NCBI RefSeq assembly: GCF_003626695.1
Contig: NZ_RBAH01000021.1
Location: 103,598-167,597, forward strand
DNA from: Paenibacillus ginsengarvi
GTDB taxonomy: Bacteria > Bacillota > Bacilli > Paenibacillales > NBRC-103111
Length of the DNA: 64,000 nucleotides
Direction: 5' to 3'
Positions 43,829 through 52,851 of this stretch are shown here, one piece after another (positions within the stretch are counted from its first letter, which is position 1; every line of letters begins with the position of its first letter). A program made the translations under genes and the position numbers. Below the pieces are notes generated by a model, which searched no databases, had not been told where the DNA came from, and saw only the letters and a list, made by a program, of their open reading frames with translations.

Positions 43829-44887
43829 TTATTTCTGCTTCTCAAATATCAGCTCATCAAATTTTAGATGTACATTCATAACTCCGCGTTCTGTGTCGTA
43901 GTTAGATAATAACGCTAGCGTATATCCGCTATGCAGGTACATATGCAAAAGAGCACTGACGCCGGGGAAACCGCCATTATGTCCGATTATTCTTTCCCCA
44001 TGTATCCTGACATCCATGAATCCATATCCGTATTGCATTCGCTTGCCCGGTTCTCCGTACGCTTGAAGTTTGTCAGTTGTGGCAAGCTCTGTCCACTCTG
44101 GGCTAAGCAACTTGTTTGTGCGTAGCGCAATATCAAACTTTAGTAGATCCTCAACAGTAGAATAGCCCCCACCAGCTGGCCCTCCTTTTACAACATGGAG
44201 AAATACATTGTTACGCCAAGGACCACCGTCCTGCGTACCAAAGCGTGTGTAACCGATCGCTAAATTTGGAACATCATATTCCAAATCGAAACAGTCGGTA
44301 TTATACATATTGGCAGGGTCATAGACAGTTTCTTTTACGAATGTAAAGTAGTCTTTACCCGAAATTGATTCGATGACGGCTCCTAAAAGTATGTATCCTG
44401 AGTTGCTATATGTGCACTTTATTCCTGGTTCAAATAGTAACGGATCGTCGATAAAGAGAGGGATATAATCAGTAACTGTTTTGAGTTGTGTAAACTTAGC
44501 CTTGAATTTTTCATTCCAATAGAGCCCTGTTCCTGATGTATGGGTTAGCAATTGATGAATCGTTATTTTATCCGCATATTCTTTTGGCAAATTTGGTAAA
44601 TATTTGCCGATTACATCATCTAGATCTATCAAGCCATTTTCAGCTAATTTCATGATTGATACAGCAGTGAACATCTTATTTATTGAGCCGAGATTAAACT
44701 TGGTTTCTGTTGCATTGGGTATCCCGTATCCCTTGTTTGCCATTCCAAACGCTTTCTTGTATAGAACTTCTCCGTGTCTTGCCACTAAAACTGAACCCGA
44801 GAATTTATCCTCGGCAACAAGACCTTCAATATAAGAGTTGAGTTCATGTAGCCCCGTTTCAGATATTGTCATCTGCCTGAAATCCAT
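43829..44887 (-). CDS. Serine hydrolase, beta-lactamase family (AT-rich gene)
   Basis: This 352-residue protein has the SxxK motif S68-I-N-K71 (NLGSINKMF), the second motif Y-S-N near residue 160 (CTYSNSGYIL) and the third motif HNGG near residue 315, all intact. Family members are D-aminopeptidases, esterases or PBP4*-like proteins. No signal peptide is seen. Its codons are markedly AT-richer than neighbouring genes (many AAA, TTT, ATT), so it was probably acquired by transfer. It is only remotely similar to the serine hydrolase at 42019 and not a recent duplicate. Confidence 0.87.
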   Translation of the reverse strand: MDFRQMTISETGLHELNSYIEGLVAEDKFSGSVLVARHGEVLYKKAFGMANKGYGIPNATETKFNLGSINKMFTAVSIMKLAENGLIDLDDVIGKYLPNLPKEYADKITIHQLLTHTSGTGLYWNEKFKAKFTQLKTVTDYIPLFIDDPLLFEPGIKCTYSNSGYILLGAVIESISGKDYFTFVKETVYDPANMYNTDCFDLEYDVPNLAIGYTRFGTQDGGPWRNNVFLHVVKGGPAGGGYSTVEDLLKFDIALRTNKLLSPEWTELATTDKLQAYGEPGKRMQYGYGFMDVRIHGERIIGHNGGFPGVSALLHMYLHSGYTLALLSNYDTERGVMNVHLKFDELIFEKQK

Positions 44888-44926
44888 AATTTTCCACCCC
44901 CCTTTTTTTATTTATATATTCAGAGT

Positions 44927-45346
44927 TTAAGCATCTACCTGTTTCCGGAGAGACTCTACAGTTTGTGTAAATGCTTCTACTGCTTTATAGGATTCTAATG
45001 CTTTTTGAAGGCGCTTTATTTGTTGATTAAATCCATTCGGATTATCAGCGTACTTTATTATTAATCGTGCAATATATGTAAGTTCCTCTCGAGCTGACTT
45101 AACAGCGCGACTGTGCTCCTTTTCAATCATCTTCATAGCCATGTGTGCATAAATGGCTGAAAACTCCTTGTCAGTGATTCGCTGTTCGCGTGCGGCAAGG
45201 TCACTATCACTTATTACCCAGTCACCAGAATCGTTTTTCGTTGCCGCTAAGCGTCCGTCATTTATCATGTTGAGTATAGTCTTATAATGGACCCCGAGGA
45301 TCATGGCGGCTTCTTTCGCATTCATTGGCATCACGTCCTTATCCAT
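44927..45346 (-). CDS. Excisionase-like helix-turn-helix protein
   Basis: This 139-residue protein begins with a winged-helix DNA-binding domain of the excisionase/HTH_17 type (MNAKEAAMILGVHYKTILNMINDGRLAA, then a GDWVISDSDL wing) and continues as a 90-residue charged helical region that could be a coiled coil. It may be an accessory regulator from a mobile element. ATG 45346 has GGGG six bases upstream; earlier starts lack a ribosome site. It shares the low GC of the hydrolase gene 40 bases downstream and may be cotranscribed with it. Confidence 0.75.
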   Translation of the reverse strand: MDKDVMPMNAKEAAMILGVHYKTILNMINDGRLAATKNDSGDWVISDSDLAAREQRITDKEFSAIYAHMAMKMIEKEHSRAVKSAREELTYIARLIIKYADNPNGFNQQIKRLQKALESYKAVEAFTQTVESLRKQVDA

Positions 45347-45496
45347 AACTATCCCCATTTTATGGGATATCAAAGGATATGTAAAGAAGATATCTAAACC
45401 CTATCTTGTTGAGTAAAGCCTACTGTAAGCTAAATCGGCGATAGATCTGATCATGCTTTCTGACTCCTACTCGATTTCTGGTGGCCACGGTGTCTA

Positions 45497-45670
45497 ATGA
45501 AGCTGGGGCCTATAGCGCCTGGCCGGCTCGATGAAATGCTGGACGAGCTGGAGGCTGCTAAAAAACAACGACCCGGAGCAATTTCTGCAATTGCTGGATC
45601 GTTTTTATTGGCAGTTCTATAACAGCATTGTCACCAACCCGGACTTGACAATGGCACTGCTGCGGCCTAT
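45497..45670 (+). pseudogene. Frameshifted gene remnant
   Basis: ATG 45497 opens a frame reading MKLGPIAPGRLDEMLDELEAAK up to a run of six A residues near 45556. After a shift of frame the next phase continues with a protein-like stretch (NNDPEQFLQLLDRF, then YWQFYNSIVTNPD). Together they look like one broken protein of unknown family. No ribosome site was identified and the downstream end is cut by the opposing gene at 45697. It may be debris at the right junction of the AT-rich insert. Confidence 0.35.
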
Positions 45671-45696
45671 CCCGCTAACGCGAAACAAGCCCACTG

Positions 45697-46608
45697 CTAA
45701 AACATCGCACGGATTTGTTCGATTTTGCGGATATGGCCGTTCGCATGGCCCGCCATCGACTTCATCAGCTTGGCCGCCGTCTCCGTTCGTCCTCCGCTCA
45801 CGATAACGGACCGCGCCAGCGCATCCGGAATCATGCTGCACACGGAGAGCACATGCTCTCTCAGCAGCTGGAACAGGGCGACCTCTGCGGCGATCGGCCG
45901 CAACGCGTACTTCATCCCTTCCGCCCAGCGGTCCTGCTCGAACCGGCTGGAGCTGAACGTTCGGCCCGGCTCGTTTTCCGCGATTATATATTTCAGCTTG
46001 TGGGTCGCCGCCATATCGAGATCGACCAGATGATGCACCTGCTGGCGGATCGTCCATTTGCCGGGAGCAAGCGCCCGGTCCAGCTCGCTGTCGCCAAGGC
46101 CGGCCAGCGCGGCCTCCAGCCGCTGGGGTGCGGCAGCGAACATCGCCATGATCTGTTCGTGGGTCGCCGCGAACTCCTGCCAATACGCGAAGCGGTGCCC
46201 TTCCGGGGATTCGAGCGTCAGCGTCCGCCAACAGCCCGGCTCCAACTCGTCGCTCACAACCGCTCCGGCCTCCTCCGCCCTTTGCAGCAGCGGCTCCAGC
46301 GGTCCCAGCTCCTCGGGCACGCGTATAAAATGGCGCTCGCCGGACTCGAGCCTCTTCGCATCCAGCGCCGCCAGCCGTGCCGTATACCCCTCCGCGTCGG
46401 CACGATCCGCAAGAAGCGCGACACCTTCTCCCGGCAGCGCCAGCAGCGCATAACGTCCGCCGTCACCGGACGTAATCGCTTGCCAGCCCAGCACCTCCGT
46501 GTAAAACGTTACGGCCGTCTCGGCCCGTTCAACGCCGATCACGAGCTTTGCCTGCTCCTGCACTCCCTGCCCGCCGTCTCGGCTCTCGCCAGTCCCTCTC
46601 TCCGCCAT
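45697..46608 (-). CDS. VOC-DinB fusion protein
   Basis: This 303-residue protein joins a VOC (glyoxalase-like) domain (about residues 15-145: LVIGVERAETAVTFYTEVLGW, ending ESPEGHRFAYWQEF) to a DinB-like four-helix bundle (about 150-303: APGKWTIRQQVHHLVDLDMAATHKLKY, HANGHIRKIEQI) whose histidines would bind a metal. Each domain usually occurs alone. DinB-fold proteins include thiol-dependent transferases, so a detoxification role is plausible, but no function is shown. The start is ATG 46608 with GAGGGA upstream; GTG 46644 is less likely. Confidence 0.82.
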   Translation of the reverse strand: MAERGTGESRDGGQGVQEQAKLVIGVERAETAVTFYTEVLGWQAITSGDGGRYALLALPGEGVALLADRADAEGYTARLAALDAKRLESGERHFIRVPEELGPLEPLLQRAEEAGAVVSDELEPGCWRTLTLESPEGHRFAYWQEFAATHEQIMAMFAAAPQRLEAALAGLGDSELDRALAPGKWTIRQQVHHLVDLDMAATHKLKYIIAENEPGRTFSSSRFEQDRWAEGMKYALRPIAAEVALFQLLREHVLSVCSMIPDALARSVIVSGGRTETAAKLMKSMAGHANGHIRKIEQIRAMF

Positions 46609-46754
46609 CCATATCCCTCGCCCTACTTCATCTTGTTCCGGCACGCCGCCATTCTCTTGCCTATTGCCGGCAGCGCAAAGCCTGTCGCTCCCATTGTATC
46701 ATACCCGGAATGTGAAGCAGCCCCGGACAACGGGAGAAGCCGGACCGAACGGCC

Positions 46755-46786
46755 AAAAGACCGCCAAAACATCCTTCAGCGGTCTT
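46755..46786 (-). terminator. Terminator of the 46.8-50.2 kb sugar ABC operon
   Basis: AAGACCGC pairs with GCGGTCTT across a 14-base loop and a short T-run follows on the minus strand. It is 21 bases past the stop codon at 46808. Confidence 0.65.
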
Positions 46787-46807
46787 CCCTCCCAGGCCCG
46801 ATACCGC

Positions 46808-48328
46808 TTATCCGGCCTTCAGCACCCGGTCGTAAGCGTCCTTGTATACTTTAATCAGTTGGTCGAGCCCGAGCTTCTTCTCCTCGTTTACGTACGCATC
46901 CCACTGATCCATCCCTTTTTCACCGATGATGAAGCGGGTTATGTTCTCTTCGCGATGCTTCGAGATCGACTGCCCGACCGTCGTCAGCACGTCGTTCTCC
47001 TTCTCGGTAAACGCGGGCTTCGGCTGCAGCTTGGAGTCGTACTTGCCGATCTCGGCGTAAGCGTCCTTCGTCTCCTTGCCGGTCAGCGTCAGCAGCGCGT
47101 TATAGTCGATCCACGTGTACGTGCCGTAGTTGAGCAGCCCCGGCTTCTCGCGCAGATCGGACATCGTTTTGAACGCGTCCAGATATTTTTTCTGACCGTT
47201 CGTCTCCTCGTACGTGACGCCCTTGATTCCCCAGCTGGACAGCTCCTTGCCCGCCGGGCTGTAGTAGAAGTCCATATATTTCATGGCTTCCTTTATTTTT
47301 TTCGAGGTCGACGCTACGGTCATGCCGGAGTCAACCGTGTTCAGGTTGATGTTGTTCCGCTTCGCCCCGGCAAAGCCCGCAGGAGGAGGCATGAACAACA
47401 TGCTGAACTGCGGATTGTCTTTGCGCAGCGGAACGTTATAGTAGTCCATGACCATATAATCGAGGAACACGAACGATTTGTTGTTGGCTATAAAATCGTC
47501 GAACTGCTTGCCCTTCACGGTGAGCCAGTCCGGCGGCATCAAGCCGTCCTTGTACAGCCTGTTCAGAAACTGGACGATTTGCTTGTAGTTGTCCTCGATC
47601 GGCCCGTACCGCCATTCCTTCTTGTCGAAGTCGTAGTAGACGTCGTTGTACGTGTTGAACTGCGGCGCCATGCGCGAGATCGTGCCGAAGCCGCCGCGGG
47701 TTACGAACGGATAGCTGTCCGGGTACAGCTGCTTCAGCTTTTTGAGCGTCTCGTACAGCTCGTCGTACGTGGCGGGAATCGTCAAACCGTGCTTTTTGAA
47801 AATGTCGTCGCGGTACATCCACGATATCCGTTCGCCTTGCCCGAACCCTTCGTTCGGGAACATGAACATTTTGCCTTCGGCGGACGTGTACCGCTGCTTC
47901 AGCTCGGGATACTGGCTCAGCCAGCTTTTGAAATTCGGCATCAGGTCGAGATACTCCGTAATGTTCGCAAGCGCCCCCTGCTGCCCATATTTGTTGGCCG
48001 TCGCGAAGCTGCCCATAAACATCAGATCGGGCATATTGCCCGAGGCGATCGTCAGGTTGACGGCTTCGGTATAATTGTCGCCCGGAGGCACCTGGCCGTT
48101 GATTTCGACGTTCGTTTTCTCCTCAATCGCTTTCCAGATCGGCTTGTCTTTCGCATAAGTCCAGTTCGATTGGCTGCCGACGAGCATCGACAGCGTTGTC
48201 TTCGCCGTTTTCGCCCCGCCTCCGTCCGCCGCCCCGCCCTCATCCTTGCCCGCGCCGCTGTCCGATCCGCATGCCGCCGTTACCCCGGCCAGCATCAACG
48301 CCATTGTTGCCGCTATCGCCTTTTTCAT
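46808..48328 (-). CDS. Extracellular solute-binding lipoprotein (LplA-like)
   Basis: This 506-residue lipoprotein has lipobox VTAAC (residues 16-20), then an Asp/Gly/Ala-rich linker. The body has landmarks of the large LplA group (SNWTYAKDKPIWKAIEEKTNVEI, PDLMFMGSFAT and GKQFDDFIANNKSFVF). It is the last gene of a permease-permease-lipoprotein operon, the reverse of the order at 7-10 kb, where the lipoprotein comes first. It is probably controlled by the divergent sensor regulator at 50515. The substrate is an unknown oligosaccharide. Confidence 0.88.
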   Translation of the reverse strand: MKKAIAATMALMLAGVTAACGSDSGAGKDEGGAADGGGAKTAKTTLSMLVGSQSNWTYAKDKPIWKAIEEKTNVEINGQVPPGDNYTEAVNLTIASGNMPDLMFMGSFATANKYGQQGALANITEYLDLMPNFKSWLSQYPELKQRYTSAEGKMFMFPNEGFGQGERISWMYRDDIFKKHGLTIPATYDELYETLKKLKQLYPDSYPFVTRGGFGTISRMAPQFNTYNDVYYDFDKKEWRYGPIEDNYKQIVQFLNRLYKDGLMPPDWLTVKGKQFDDFIANNKSFVFLDYMVMDYYNVPLRKDNPQFSMLFMPPPAGFAGAKRNNINLNTVDSGMTVASTSKKIKEAMKYMDFYYSPAGKELSSWGIKGVTYEETNGQKKYLDAFKTMSDLREKPGLLNYGTYTWIDYNALLTLTGKETKDAYAEIGKYDSKLQPKPAFTEKENDVLTTVGQSISKHREENITRFIIGEKGMDQWDAYVNEEKKLGLDQLIKVYKDAYDRVLKAG

Positions 48329-48391
48329 CCGATCCGCGCCCCCGCCTCGTCGGTGAAGCGGAAAGCGCCTGCCTCCCTCCGGTTTTTCGCA

Positions 48392-49258
48392 TTATCCTTT
48401 GAGCGACCCGACGGTCACGCCCTTGATGAAATATTTTTGCAGGAACGGATAGGTCACCAGAATCGGCAGCGTGCCTACGAGAATGGTCGCGTATTTCAGC
48501 GACTCCTCGACGATTTTCTGGTCTTTGCCGAGCGTGAACGTGCCGTCCATATTCGTTTGTCCCGCGAGCACGATGTTGCGCAGAATCACTTGCAGCGGAA
48601 CGAGATCGGGATTCCGCAAGTAGATGAGGGCGGAATAAAAGTTATTCCAGATGCCAACCGCGTAGAACAAGCCGATCGTGGCGAGCACCGCCTTCGACAG
48701 CGGAAGCGCGATGCGGATAAAGATGCCGATATCGTTCAGGCCGTCCATCTTCCCCGCCTCCTCCAGCTCCTGCGGCAACCCGGCGAAAAACGTCCGCATC
48801 ATAATGAGGTACCAGGCGCTGATCGCGCCGGGAATGATCATCGACCAGAATGTATCGACGAGCCCGTAGCTTTTCACAACCAGAAACGTCGGAATCATGC
48901 CGCCGCTGAAAAACATCGTGATCACGATCAGCACCGTAATCGGCTTGTGCAGCATCATCCTCGGCTTCGAAAGCGCATAGGCGGCCATCGCGGTGAGCAG
49001 GAGCGACACGGCCGTCCCTGTCAGCGTATACAGCACCGTATTGCGGTATCCGCTCCAGATGCGGGGATCGGTGAGGACGATTTTGTACATGTCGACATTA
49101 AATCCTTTCGGCCAAAGGAACACGTTTCCCTTCATGACCGATACGCTATCGCTAAGCGAAACGGCAATCATGTACACGAACGGGTACACCGTCACGACGA
49201 ACAGGAACGCCATCAGCAGCACATTAACGACGTCAAAAACGCTTACTTTCTTTTTCAT
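48392..49258 (-). CDS. Carbohydrate ABC transporter permease (LplC-like)
   Basis: This 288-residue permease has about six membrane segments and the coupling loop EEAGKMDGLNDIGIFIRIALPLSK near residues 180-200. It ends TVGSLKG like its paralogue at 7226. It lies 16 bases after the LplB-like gene and 63 before the lipoprotein gene. It forms half of the import channel; no ATPase gene accompanies it, so a shared MsmX-type ATPase is expected. Confidence 0.9.
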   Translation of the reverse strand: MKKKVSVFDVVNVLLMAFLFVVTVYPFVYMIAVSLSDSVSVMKGNVFLWPKGFNVDMYKIVLTDPRIWSGYRNTVLYTLTGTAVSLLLTAMAAYALSKPRMMLHKPITVLIVITMFFSGGMIPTFLVVKSYGLVDTFWSMIIPGAISAWYLIMMRTFFAGLPQELEEAGKMDGLNDIGIFIRIALPLSKAVLATIGLFYAVGIWNNFYSALIYLRNPDLVPLQVILRNIVLAGQTNMDGTFTLGKDQKIVEESLKYATILVGTLPILVTYPFLQKYFIKGVTVGSLKG

Positions 49259-49274
49259 GCCGCAAACCGCCCCT

Positions 49275-50243
49275 TTACCATAAGCTGTTCTCCCCGAGCC
49301 TTCTCGCCACCCAGTTCGCCGCTAGCAAAAAGACGAGGTTGACGACGCCGGTAAACAGGTCGATCGCCGCCGCGTAGCTGTAATTGCCCTGCACGAGCCC
49401 GACCCGGTACACGTAGGTGCTAATAATGTCGGCGGTCACATAGGTGGCCGGGTTGTAGAGCAGGAACACCTTCTCGAAGCCGACGCCGAGCACATGACCG
49501 ATATCGAGGATGAGCAGCACGACGATCGTTTGCATTATGCCCGGCAGCGATACGTACACCATTTTGCGGAAGCGCCCGGCCCCGTCCATCTCCGCCGCCT
49601 CGTACAGATGCGGATCGATCGCCGACAGCGCGGCCAAATAAATGATCGACGACCAGCCGATATTTTGCCATACGCCGGAAGCGACGTAGATCGTGCGGAA
49701 CCATTCGGGCAGCATCAGCCAGTTGACCGGCGACAGCCCGACCACCTCAAGCAACCGGTTGATCAGTCCGCCCGACGGCGAAAGGAACACGACGATCATG
49801 CTCACGATAACGACATTGGACAAAAAATGCGGCAGGTAACTGACCGACTGGACGATCCGCTTGAGCGCGGCGTGCCGAAGCTCGTTAAACAGCAGCGCCA
49901 GCAGGATCGGCGCCGGAAAGCCGAACACGATCTGGTACAGCCCGAGCAGGAACGTATTGCGCAGCAGCTTGAAAAAGTCCGGGTTGCCGAAAAACATCCG
50001 GTAATAATGGAAGCCGACCCATTCGCTGTGCCAAATGCCTTTGAACAAGTTGTACTTCTGGAACGAAATGGCGATACCGAACATCGGAACGTAATGGAAC
50101 AGCATAAAATAAACGATACACGGCGCGACGAGCAGCAGCAGGTAGCGGCTCTCGCGAAACCGTTTGGCGACGGCGGATCGCCTTCCTGGACCGCTTCGCG
50201 CCGTTTGCTGCGGCAAGCTGCTCTGTATTTCGCTTGCCTCCAT
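49275..50243 (-). CDS. Carbohydrate ABC transporter permease (LplB-like)
   Basis: This 322-residue permease shows the LplB landmarks HYVPMFGIAISFQKYNLFKG and the coupling loop EAAEMDGAGRFRKMVYVSLP near residues 225-245. The first 40 residues are hydrophilic. AAGGAGG precedes ATG 50243. It is the first gene of the operon and faces the sensor-type AraC gene across 271 bases, which is the usual layout for a regulator and its transport target. Confidence 0.9.
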   Translation of the reverse strand: MEASEIQSSLPQQTARSGPGRRSAVAKRFRESRYLLLLVAPCIVYFMLFHYVPMFGIAISFQKYNLFKGIWHSEWVGFHYYRMFFGNPDFFKLLRNTFLLGLYQIVFGFPAPILLALLFNELRHAALKRIVQSVSYLPHFLSNVVIVSMIVVFLSPSGGLINRLLEVVGLSPVNWLMLPEWFRTIYVASGVWQNIGWSSIIYLAALSAIDPHLYEAAEMDGAGRFRKMVYVSLPGIMQTIVVLLILDIGHVLGVGFEKVFLLYNPATYVTADIISTYVYRVGLVQGNYSYAAAIDLFTGVVNLVFLLAANWVARRLGENSLW

Positions 50244-50404
50244 GCCTTCCCCTCCTTCTCTCTTCTTGTCGTACGCCCCGCAAAAAACGGTTGCGATGCG
50301 AATGCGCGCATTGCTACAATGGGCATGGGCATATACCGAGAATAGCCCGGAAGCGCCTAACGTGCTATCGGCAATCCGTCATTTTGTAAGCGTTTTATCG
50401 GGAA

Positions 50405-50440
50405 CGGACGAAATGCATACAATCAGACGGAATGCATAAT
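50405..50440. promoter_or_regulatory. Repeated ATGCAT motifs in the divergent promoter region
   Basis: GAAATGCATACAAT (from 50410) and GAATGCATAAT (from 50430) are direct repeats 19 bases apart, each holding an ATGCAT palindrome and a -10-like hexamer (TACAAT, CATAAT). They lie 75-100 bases before the sensor regulator gene and are candidate AraC-type binding sites. The rest of the 50244-50514 gap shows nothing more. Confidence 0.45.
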
Positions 50441-50514
50441 CCAAGGCGGCATGCGGACTTTCCGCTTAAACAGAAGGAAATTTTTCAAAAGACGCTTGAG
50501 GGGGGCTTCTAGCG

Positions 50515-52803
50515 ATGGAACGGGCTAAGGAAACAAAAACGATTCGGCGCAACTCGCTCTTCGTCAAGCTGCTCGGCAGCTTCCTGCTAATTATCGCGCT
50601 GCTGCTATCCTTCAACGTGCTCAGCTTCGCCTTCTTCCAGACGAATATTCATCAGGAAATTATCGAGACCAATACGCTGAACCTGAGCAGCACGGTGACG
50701 GGTTACGAGAAGCAGCTTCAGCTTGTCGAGAGCGACATGCTGCGGTTTTACTTCAACGAGCGCTTCTCCGTCCTGCTAAGCCCTGACGATCAGCCGAATT
50801 ATACCGCCGTACCGGCCGTGAAGACGGAGATGAACGCGCTGTTGTCGAACAAAATGCTTCACTTCGACAATGTATTCATCCTGTTCCGCGACAATCCGTT
50901 CGTGATCGAGAAGGAGGGGACGTCGAACACGGTTAATATGTTTACGAAGTTTTACGTCAGCGAGCCGTACGGACCGGTGTTCTGGCATCGGCAATTCGCC
51001 GAGCCGTACACGTTCCGGCTGTTTCCGTCCGCCCGGTTCCGCGAGTACAAATACGACAAATCGGTGCTGGACAAAGGGGAATTGCTGCCGGTCATTATCA
51101 AAAACAAATTCAACAATCAATATATCGTCGCCGCTCTGCTGGATGCGGACGGTCTGTACCGCTCCCTGCATCATAACGGAGAAGACAGCTTCTTTCTGCT
51201 CGGGCCGGACGGTGAGCCGCTCTATCACGCTCCGCCGCGGCAGCTATCGGAAAACGGTGCCGAGAACAAGCTGCCGGACGGACTTTCGTTCGAAGGCAAT
51301 TCCGGCTATGTGAAGCGGGACGACCGGTACTATTTTTACCGCAAGGGGGAAAACTCGGGGCTGCTGTACGTCAACGTCATTCCCTACGTGCGCATCGCCT
51401 CCCAGGTCGAGAAGCTGAACCTGCTGCTGCTGTCGATCATGGGTGCCGCTGTAGGCATCAGTGTGCTGATCTCGATCTGGCTCAGCATGCGGTTCAACAG
51501 CCCGATCCAAGGCATCATCCGTCTGTTGCAGCGCTCGGGTCATCCGCACAAGCTCGGCAGCAGCATCCACGAATTCGACTGGCTCGGCCGCAGCATTTCC
51601 GATATGCTGCGCGACAACAACGTGTTCGATCAAGATTTGCGCCGCAAAAACAAACTGCTGCAGCGTTACGGCTATATGAGCAAAATCAAAAGTTTTCATC
51701 ACTGGAACGAGCTGCGCGATTTGATCGATATGAGCCGGCCGTTTTATCTGGTGGCGTTCGAGCTGACGTTTACTCGGCAGATGGCGGCCGAGGATCAGGA
51801 GAAAACCGTCTACTACATCCACGAATATATCAATCTGCATATGAGCGGCCGCTTCCCGGACTCCGTTACGCTGCAGATGGAAAAAGAGCAGATCGTTTCG
51901 CTGCTGTTCACTTCGGACGACGCCGAAGTCGTCGCCGATATGCTGCATCGCCTGAAGGAAGTGTTCGATCGCGACCGGGAGTACGGCTTCGTAACGATCG
52001 CGTTCCGACCGGCAAGGCGTACGCCGGAGGAACTGGCCGGCGCCTACGAGGAAGTGCAGGCGATGCTGGGCTCGCGCCAGTTGAACCGCGACACGCAGAT
52101 CGTTACCGAATTGCCGGAGCAGGAGCTCGGCGCGCTTATGACCTCGTCCCAGGAGCAGGAGCTGGCCTCCACCTTGCTGGCTGGTAGCGGAGAGCGGACG
52201 GCCGCACTGATCGACGGTTTGCTGGCACAGATGGAAAACAGCCGGGTCAGCGCGGGACAGTTTGCCGAGCTCGGCAAGCAGCTTGTAGCGAAGGTGCTGA
52301 AGCTGCTGCTCGAGCATCATTACGACATCAGCCGTCTGCTGGACGGCGAATCGCCGTTTCTGCTGCTGAAAATGTGCTGGAGCACCGGCGATTACTCGCG
52401 TTTTTTTCGCCGCTTCACAAACGAAGCCGCCGAACTCGTGGCAAACCGCAAGGCAGAGCAGGACCCGATTCGCGACTTCGTGCTCGGTTACGTGGCCACC
52501 CATTACGGGGAAGACATCTCACTCGAGCATGTAGCGGACCAGCTAAAGATGTCGCGCAGCTACTTGTCGACGTACTTCCACGAGAAAACCGGCCAGACGT
52601 TCAGCGAATATATAAGCGGTCTGCGGATGGATCGCGCCAAATCGATGCTGAGCACGACCAATACGCGCATACAGGACATCGCTGCCGAGATCGGTTACCA
52701 GAACGTCAATTCGTTTATCCGCATGTTCAAAAAAGCGACCGGCCTGACCCCGAGCGACTACCGCCGCTCGGGTGCCGCCTTCGACGCCAAAGAGCCCGGC
52801 TGA
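50515..52803 (+). CDS. Membrane sensor AraC-family regulator
   Basis: This 762-residue protein has a transmembrane helix at about residues 18-42, an extracellular sensor region to about 298, a second helix near 300-322, a cytoplasmic linker and a C-terminal AraC domain (about 655-755) with HVADQLKMSRSYLSTYFHEKTG and DIAAEIGYQNVNSFIRMFKKATG. It is built like the regulator at 10854 but is diverged outside the DNA-binding domain, so the two sense different signals. It is divergent from the permease operon and should activate it. GAGGGGGG precedes the ATG. Confidence 0.9.
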   Translation: MERAKETKTIRRNSLFVKLLGSFLLIIALLLSFNVLSFAFFQTNIHQEIIETNTLNLSSTVTGYEKQLQLVESDMLRFYFNERFSVLLSPDDQPNYTAVPAVKTEMNALLSNKMLHFDNVFILFRDNPFVIEKEGTSNTVNMFTKFYVSEPYGPVFWHRQFAEPYTFRLFPSARFREYKYDKSVLDKGELLPVIIKNKFNNQYIVAALLDADGLYRSLHHNGEDSFFLLGPDGEPLYHAPPRQLSENGAENKLPDGLSFEGNSGYVKRDDRYYFYRKGENSGLLYVNVIPYVRIASQVEKLNLLLLSIMGAAVGISVLISIWLSMRFNSPIQGIIRLLQRSGHPHKLGSSIHEFDWLGRSISDMLRDNNVFDQDLRRKNKLLQRYGYMSKIKSFHHWNELRDLIDMSRPFYLVAFELTFTRQMAAEDQEKTVYYIHEYINLHMSGRFPDSVTLQMEKEQIVSLLFTSDDAEVVADMLHRLKEVFDRDREYGFVTIAFRPARRTPEELAGAYEEVQAMLGSRQLNRDTQIVTELPEQELGALMTSSQEQELASTLLAGSGERTAALIDGLLAQMENSRVSAGQFAELGKQLVAKVLKLLLEHHYDISRLLDGESPFLLLKMCWSTGDYSRFFRRFTNEAAELVANRKAEQDPIRDFVLGYVATHYGEDISLEHVADQLKMSRSYLSTYFHEKTGQTFSEYISGLRMDRAKSMLSTTNTRIQDIAAEIGYQNVNSFIRMFKKATGLTPSDYRRSGAAFDAKEPG

Positions 52804-52813
52804 GCCGGGCTCT
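52791..52813. terminator. Terminator overlapping the sensor regulator stop codon
   Basis: AGAGCCCGGC pairs perfectly with GCCGGGCTCT; the three-base loop is the TGA stop codon itself. It can also serve the opposing gene ending at 52852, where TTT follows on the minus strand. Confidence 0.7.
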
Positions 52814-52851
52814 TGAAACGTTATTCGGGTTATGGGCGCCTTGCCTGCGAC

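Noticed and set aside
46664..49342. Long open frame of 892 codons on the plus strand
   Set aside because: It is antisense to a lipoprotein and permease operon with clear family motifs; its translation is Arg/His/Leu-rich without domains, typical of a shadow frame in GC-rich DNA.
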